From: Chlorobiota bacterium
Lineage (GTDB): Bacteria > Bacteroidota > Bacteroidia > Flavobacteriales > Flavobacteriaceae
Direction: 5' to 3'
Length of the DNA: 8,254 nt
NCBI GenBank assembly: GCA_013151975.1
Contig: JAADHG010000270.1
Coordinates: 1-8,254 of the forward strand
In this document: piece by piece, positions 4,607 through 8,254 of the stretch
Layout of the letters: every line of letters begins with the position of its first letter
How positions within the stretch are numbered: the stretch's first letter is position 1
Position numbers and translations under genes: made by a program
The notes under the pieces: generated by a model
What the model was told of the DNA's origin: nothing
The model's input: the letters and a program-made list of their open reading frames with translations, nothing else
Database searches by the model: none

Positions 4607-5791
4607 ATGAACCAACTTTCTGATAGAATAAACAATCTATCAACATCTGCAACTTTGGCAATGGCTGCTAAAGCAAGAGAGCTAAGAACCGAAGGCAAAG
4701 ATATTATTGGATTAAGCCTAGGCGAACCCGATTTTAATACGCCAGACTTTATTAAAGAAGCAGCTATACAAGCCATTAACGATGATTACAATTCGTACAC
4801 ACCTGTTGATGGCTACGAAGAATTAAAACAGGCTATTATTACCAAATTTAAACGTGATAATAATCTCACCTATACCTTACCACAAATTGTAGTGTCTACT
4901 GGTGCAAAACAATCGTTAGCAAATGTTGCTGCTGCCATGATTAACCCAGGCGATGAAGTTATTTTACCGTGTCCATATTGGGTAAGTTATAACGATATTG
5001 TAAAACTTAGTGAAGGTGTTCCTGTAGAAGTAAAAACATCTATTGATACAGATTTTAAAATGACCGCAGCACAATTAGAAGCTGCTATTACACCAAAAAC
5101 TAAAATGATTTGGTTTAGCTCGCCTTGTAACCCAAGTGGCTCTGTATATAGCAAAACCGAATTACGCGCATTAGCTGATGTGTTACAAAACCATCCTAAT
5201 ATTTATGTGGTTTCTGATGAAATCTATGAGCATATTAATTTTGTTGGAGGTCATGCAAGTATGGCTCAATTTGAAGATATGTACGACCGTACTATTACTG
5301 TAAATGGTGTATCAAAAGCATTTGCCATGACAGGTTGGAGAATTGGCTTTATTGGTGCTCCTTCTTGGATTGCTCGTGCTTGTAACAAAATGCAAGGACA
5401 AATTACCAGTGGTGCCAATTGTATTGCACAGCGTGCCGTTATTACTGCTATGGAAGCTAATCCTAGTAAAGTACAATACATGGTGGATGAGTTTAAAAAC
5501 CGTCGTGATTTGGTGCTTAATTTGTTGAATGATATCGATGGATTTAAAACTAATACTCCTGAGGGCGCCTTTTATGTATTTCCAGATATATCTTCTTTTT
5601 TCGGGAAAACATTCAGAGGTAAAACTATAACTAATGCTTCTGATTTTTCTTTGTATTTATTAGAAGAAGCGCTTGTAGCCACAGTTACTGGAGATGCTTT
5701 TGGAAATCCAGATTGCATACGAATCTCTTATGCAGCTTCACAAGAGCAACTTATTGAAGCCATAAAACGCATTAAAGATAGTTTAAACTAG
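4607..5791 (+). CDS. PLP-dependent class I aminotransferase, aspartate aminotransferase type
   Basis: This cytosolic fold-type I enzyme of 394 residues most likely interconverts aspartate and 2-oxoglutarate with oxaloacetate and glutamate. Visible landmarks are LGEPDF (38-43) near the N terminus, TGAKQ (98-102) for phosphate contact, the aromatic PYWVSY (123-128), N175 in NPSG (175-178), D204 and Y207 in SDEIY (203-207), the Schiff-base lysine K237 in NGVSKAFAMTGWRIG (233-247) and the carboxylate-binding arginine R372 in IRISYA (371-376). This pattern fits the thermophile-type (I-gamma) aspartate aminotransferases; some relatives also accept prephenate or other amino acids, so the exact substrate is inferred. 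The start at 4607 lies 12 bases after the desaturase stop, which suggests co-transcription. The 3' end overlaps a convergent small gene by 9 bases, and no intrinsic terminator is obvious. Confidence 0.93.
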   Translation: MNQLSDRINNLSTSATLAMAAKARELRTEGKDIIGLSLGEPDFNTPDFIKEAAIQAINDDYNSYTPVDGYEELKQAIITKFKRDNNLTYTLPQIVVSTGAKQSLANVAAAMINPGDEVILPCPYWVSYNDIVKLSEGVPVEVKTSIDTDFKMTAAQLEAAITPKTKMIWFSSPCNPSGSVYSKTELRALADVLQNHPNIYVVSDEIYEHINFVGGHASMAQFEDMYDRTITVNGVSKAFAMTGWRIGFIGAPSWIARACNKMQGQITSGANCIAQRAVITAMEANPSKVQYMVDEFKNRRDLVLNLLNDIDGFKTNTPEGAFYVFPDISSFFGKTFRGKTITNASDFSLYLLEEALVATVTGDAFGNPDCIRISYAASQEQLIEAIKRIKDSLN

Positions 5792-6040
5792 AGCAATAAC
5801 TAAAACAATTGCGAAAACAGAAAGTTTTAAAATGGTCTCTACATGTGAAGTTAATTGATACCTATGGCTTTTTACCGATTGCTTAATACCAAATATAGAT
5901 TTTGGATTTGAATGAAAGAAATTATCACAAGTTTCTTGCTTATACGTTGAACTTAAAAGTCCTTCGTTTTTAAAAATAAATGGTTCCTTGTTCTGTTTGG
6001 GTAATGGTTCAATGTCTTGGTGTGTTAATACTAATTCCAT
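5783..6040 (-). CDS. Small tail-anchored hypothetical membrane protein
   Basis: I do not recognise this 85-residue protein. Residues 1-66 are polar, with several prolines near the start (MELVLTHQDIEPLPKQNKEP) and a Lys/Ser-rich middle. Residues 69-85 (TILKLSVFAIVLVIALV) form one hydrophobic helix at the very C terminus, so it would be a tail-anchored inner-membrane protein with its body in the cytoplasm. There is a single cysteine (C38). Evidence that it is real: a clean ATG, a promoter-like region with a palindrome just upstream, and no competing gene. Its stop codon overlaps the aminotransferase stop (5789-5791), so the two genes converge tail to tail. It is in the same direction as trkH, but a 176-base gap separates them, so its own promoter is more likely than read-through. 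Confidence 0.55.
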   Translation of the reverse strand: MELVLTHQDIEPLPKQNKEPFIFKNEGLLSSTYKQETCDNFFHSNPKSIFGIKQSVKSHRYQLTSHVETILKLSVFAIVLVIALV

Positions 6041-6060
6041 GATTATTTGTTTTTGATTGA

Positions 6061-6089
6061 TTTATACCTATAAGACGTCTTACAAACAA
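6061..6089 (-). promoter_or_regulatory. Promoter-like boxes with palindromic operator in the spacer
   Basis: Read on the minus strand, TTGTTT and TATAAA are separated by exactly 17 bases, and the -10-like box ends 20 bases before the start codon of the 85-residue gene. The spacer holds the perfect 12-bp palindrome TAAGACGTCTTA (6071-6082). A dyad between promoter boxes is a usual site for a dimeric repressor or a spacer-binding activator. The boxes fit the general sigma-70 pattern rather than the Bacteroidetes TAnnTTTG form, so promoter activity is not certain. Confidence 0.45.
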
Positions 6090-6107
6090 AAATGTTACAC
6101 AACATTT
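6090..6107. repeat. Inverted repeat AAATGTT-ACAC-AACATTT
   Basis: A perfect 7-bp dyad with a 4-base centre lies immediately upstream (for the minus-strand gene) of the promoter-like boxes at 6061-6089. It could be a second protein-binding site. Confidence 0.4.
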
Positions 6108-6130
6108 AATCCAACTGCTTAAATATCTGA

Positions 6131-6154
6131 GGTAAATATTACGGTAAATATTAT
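6131..6154. repeat. Two tandem 12-base repeats
   Basis: GGTAAATATTAC (6131-6142) is followed directly by GGTAAATATTAT (6143-6154), 11 of 12 identical. It lies between trkH and the small membrane-protein gene. It may be replication slippage or a paired binding site. Confidence 0.5.
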
Positions 6155-6174
6155 GAATATTGATACTTTGGTAG

Positions 6175-6192
6175 TTTTTGAAATATCAAAAA
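6175..6192 (-). terminator. Weak hairpin downstream of trkH
   Basis: TTTTTGA (6175-6181) pairs with TCAAAAA (6186-6192) around a 4-base loop, about 25 bases after the trkH stop on the minus strand. The stem is almost all A-T, with T's inside rather than after it, so it is a poor terminator. It is the only candidate here. Confidence 0.2.
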
Positions 6193-6216
6193 AATAAATT
6201 AGAATAGCAGGTAATA

Positions 6217-7710
6217 TTATCTATTTCGCCAAAAGAATGGCGTTAATAATATAAGTACTGTAAACAATTCCAAACGACCGATAAGCATTAAAAAGGATGC
6301 CCACCACTTGCCAATTGTTGGCATATCATAAAAATTATTTACAGGTCCAAAATCACCCAAAGCTGGTCCAACATTTCCTAAACTAGAAGCTGCTACTCCT
6401 ATAGATGATTCAAAGCTTAATCCTAAAAACGAAAATATTAAAGCTCCTACAATAAAGGACAACATGTACAAGATAAAAAATGCCAAAATATTAAATACAA
6501 TATTTCCATCTACCGCCTTTTTATTATAGCGTACAGGTAAAATTGCGTTAGGATGTAGGGTTCGTTTAAACTCTAAAAAACCATTTTTAATCATCATTAA
6601 ATGGCGTGCTACTTTAACTCCTCCAGCGGTACTTCCTGCTGATCCGCCTAAAAACATTAACCCAAAGAAAAGCACCATTAAAAAAGGTGTCCATAGGGTA
6701 AAATCGGCAGTTACAAATCCCGTTGTAGTAATAATTGTTAAGACTTGAAATAATCCATGTCTTATTGCACTCTCAGTTTCTCCCCAAACCATTGGATGAT
6801 TAATAGAAGACATCGTAACATCAGCTTTAAAGTATATAATTAGTGAAGCTATTATTGTAAACAAAATGATAAACTGAAAATATAGCTTAAACTCTTCATC
6901 TTTTATCACTTTTTGTACTCTTCCTTTAAATGCAAAATAGCTTAACACAAAATTGGTTCCTGCTAAGAACATAAAAAGCATAATAATATATTGAATGATT
7001 GGTTTGCCATTCCAATAAGCTATACTTGCGTTTTTAGTTGAAAACCCACCAGTGGATAAAGTTGCCATAGAGTGATTAATGGCATCAAAAAACGACATAC
7101 CCGCAACGTTAAGCAAGATGGTTTCAGCTGCTGTATATCCAAAATAAATAAGCCATAAACGTTTTGCTGTATCTGCAATTCGTGGATGTAATTTATCTGC
7201 ACTTGGTCCAGGAGCTTCGGCAGCAAATAACTGCATTCCTCCAATACCTAGCAACGGTAAAATAGCAACCGCTAACACTATAATTCCCATACCACCAATC
7301 CAATGCGTAAGACTTCGCCAAAATAAAATACCTTCTGGTAAAGACTCAATATTATTTAAAATGGTTGATCCTGTTGTTGTATATCCCGAAATGGTTTCAA
7401 AAAAAGCGTTTGTAAAACTTGGTATAGCATCGGTAAACATATAAGGTAATGTCCCAGAAAGTGTCATTGCAATCCACCCAAAGGTCACTACAATATAGCC
7501 TTCGCGCTTATTCATTTCTTTTTTATGCTTTTTGGTTAAAAGCATACTCAATACTCCAATAGAAATTACGATAAGACCAGCTAATAAAATATGAGACGCT
7601 ACACCATCTTTATAAATAACACTTATTAAAGATGCCAACAGCATAAAACCACCATTAAACAGCAGTAATAATCCTAAAAAATGAAATATTATTTTGTAGT
7701 TTAGTTTCAC
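6217..7710 (-). CDS. trkH: Trk-type potassium uptake channel subunit TrkH
   Basis: TrkH is the inner-membrane, K+-selective pore subunit of the Trk system and is gated by the cytosolic TrkA ring. The 497-residue length is normal. The four pore-loop signatures are present in order: TTTGS (111-115), STGGFS (219-224), TTTGF (328-332) and GNVGPALG (445-452). The glycine-rich gating loop is GGSAGSTAGGVK (355-366). R479 in the last membrane region (GRLELF, 478-483) is the conserved arginine seen in the family. The start is GTG (7708-7710) with in-frame TGA TAG directly before it, and the next in-frame ATG (residue 23) would cut the first helix, so GTG is preferred. Only 10 bases separate it from the trkA stop, so the two form an operon. 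It appears intact. Confidence 0.95.
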   Translation of the reverse strand: MKLNYKIIFHFLGLLLLFNGGFMLLASLISVIYKDGVASHILLAGLIVISIGVLSMLLTKKHKKEMNKREGYIVVTFGWIAMTLSGTLPYMFTDAIPSFTNAFFETISGYTTTGSTILNNIESLPEGILFWRSLTHWIGGMGIIVLAVAILPLLGIGGMQLFAAEAPGPSADKLHPRIADTAKRLWLIYFGYTAAETILLNVAGMSFFDAINHSMATLSTGGFSTKNASIAYWNGKPIIQYIIMLFMFLAGTNFVLSYFAFKGRVQKVIKDEEFKLYFQFIILFTIIASLIIYFKADVTMSSINHPMVWGETESAIRHGLFQVLTIITTTGFVTADFTLWTPFLMVLFFGLMFLGGSAGSTAGGVKVARHLMMIKNGFLEFKRTLHPNAILPVRYNKKAVDGNIVFNILAFFILYMLSFIVGALIFSFLGLSFESSIGVAASSLGNVGPALGDFGPVNNFYDMPTIGKWWASFLMLIGRLELFTVLILLTPFFWRNR

Positions 7711-7720
7711 CTATCAAGTT

Positions 7721-8254
7721 TTAAAAGAAAAAGCTTTCAACCTTTTTTATAGCTTGAGGCAAACAGCATACTACAATTCTATCGCCAGCTTCAACTCTAA
7801 AATCACCCAAAGCAATAATCCCTTCTCCATTTCTAATTACGCCTCCAATAATTGCTGAACGTGGAAAATTTAAAGCTTTTATTTCCTTATTGCACACTTT
7901 AGAATTAGAATTAACTACAAACTCAAGAATCTCAGCATCCATATTACTAAGCTTGGTAATTGCTACAACCTCACCTTTTCTAATGTATCTAAATATACTA
8001 TTAGCTGCTAGTAACTTTTTATTTATCAAGGTATCTATTCCTATAGAATGAAATAACTCAAAATAATCCATATTTTCAACCAGTGCAATGGTCTTTTTAA
8101 CACCTCTTAATTTAGCTACCAAACAAGACATGATATTGGTTTCAGAATTTCCAGTAACTGAAATAAAAGCATCCATCCCTGCAATATTTTCTTCATCTAA
8201 AAGCTCTACATTCCTACCGTCTCCATGAATTACCAATATATTTGGCAACTCATC
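7721..8254 (-). CDS. trkA: Trk potassium uptake regulatory subunit TrkA, C-terminal part
   Basis: This is a partial gene cut by the right edge of the window; the reading frame is open to the edge (first codons D-E-L-P). The visible 177 residues correspond to the second half of TrkA. The back part of a Rossmann-type RCK_N domain comes first, with VIHGDG, then GMDAFISVTGNSETNIMSCL and a stretch ending in IRKGEV. An RCK_C (TrkA_C) domain follows, with NKEIKALNFPRSAIIGGVIR and the closing GDFRVEAGDRIVV. TrkA is a peripheral cytosolic NAD(H)/ATP-binding ring that opens and closes TrkH. A full TrkA is about 450-460 residues, so roughly 60 per cent lies outside. The gene precedes trkH with a 10-base gap. 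The TTG at 8246-8248 is an internal leucine codon, not the start. Confidence 0.94.
   Translation of the reverse strand, partial: DELPNILVIHGDGRNVELLDEENIAGMDAFISVTGNSETNIMSCLVAKLRGVKKTIALVENMDYFELFHSIGIDTLINKKLLAANSIFRYIRKGEVVAITKLSNMDAEILEFVVNSNSKVCNKEIKALNFPRSAIIGGVIRNGEGIIALGDFRVEAGDRIVVCCLPQAIKKVESFFF

Noticed and set aside
5266..5528. Overlapping open frames on both strands inside the aminotransferase gene.
   Set aside because: They are shadows of the conserved PLP-lysine region, with low-complexity hydrophobic translations and no initiation signals.
7020..7244. Open frame of 74 codons on the minus strand inside trkH.
   Set aside because: It is a different frame of a well-supported gene that includes a conserved pore-loop segment, and its translation has no recognisable character.

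Overview
The window looks like a chromosomal segment of a member of the Flavobacteriaceae (Bacteroidetes). The DNA is A+T-rich, Shine-Dalgarno sequences are mostly absent, and two upstream regions hold TAnnTTTG boxes of the Bacteroidetes -7 type. The proteins (DUF6090-type membrane proteins, a QxxHH fatty acid desaturase, Flavobacteria-like RsmG, TrkA/TrkH and an aspartate aminotransferase) fit this group. I recognise families from sequence motifs and memory; no search was run.

Layout. Positions 2-55 (+) are the last codons of a gene, probably pruA (proline catabolism). A 326-base gene-free stretch (56-381) follows. It holds small hairpins, a terminator-like stem ending in a T run, and a dispersed palindromic repeat lodged in the loop of that stem. 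From about 351 to 2660 (+) lies an accessory block. It has a DUF6090-type membrane protein (382-1080), a small NTF2-like lipoprotein (1179-1676), a structured intergenic repeat (1688-1820), and a second DUF6090-type protein (1846-2598). The two DUF6090 genes start in a nearly identical 35-base leader, and a degraded third copy of the leader lies just past the second gene. The block therefore looks like two cassette-like units set between core genes.

From 2721 onward the content is housekeeping. rsmG (2721-3350, -) has a 16S rRNA methyltransferase product and is divergent from a fatty acid desaturase (3494-4594, +). The desaturase is followed after 12 bases by a class I aspartate aminotransferase (4607-5791, +), probably in one operon. 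A small tail-anchored protein gene (5783-6040, -) converges on the aminotransferase gene and overlaps its stop codon. Its upstream region contains a promoter-like pair of boxes with a perfect 12-bp palindrome in the spacer. The right end is a potassium-uptake operon on the minus strand, trkA (cut by the window edge) then trkH.

The accessory block is the least ordinary part. No integrase, transposase, tRNA, rRNA or CRISPR array was seen. I do not see a convincing complete new system. The best candidates for something undescribed are the repeated leader and structured element that frame the DUF6090 genes, and the small tail-anchored protein with its palindromic promoter.
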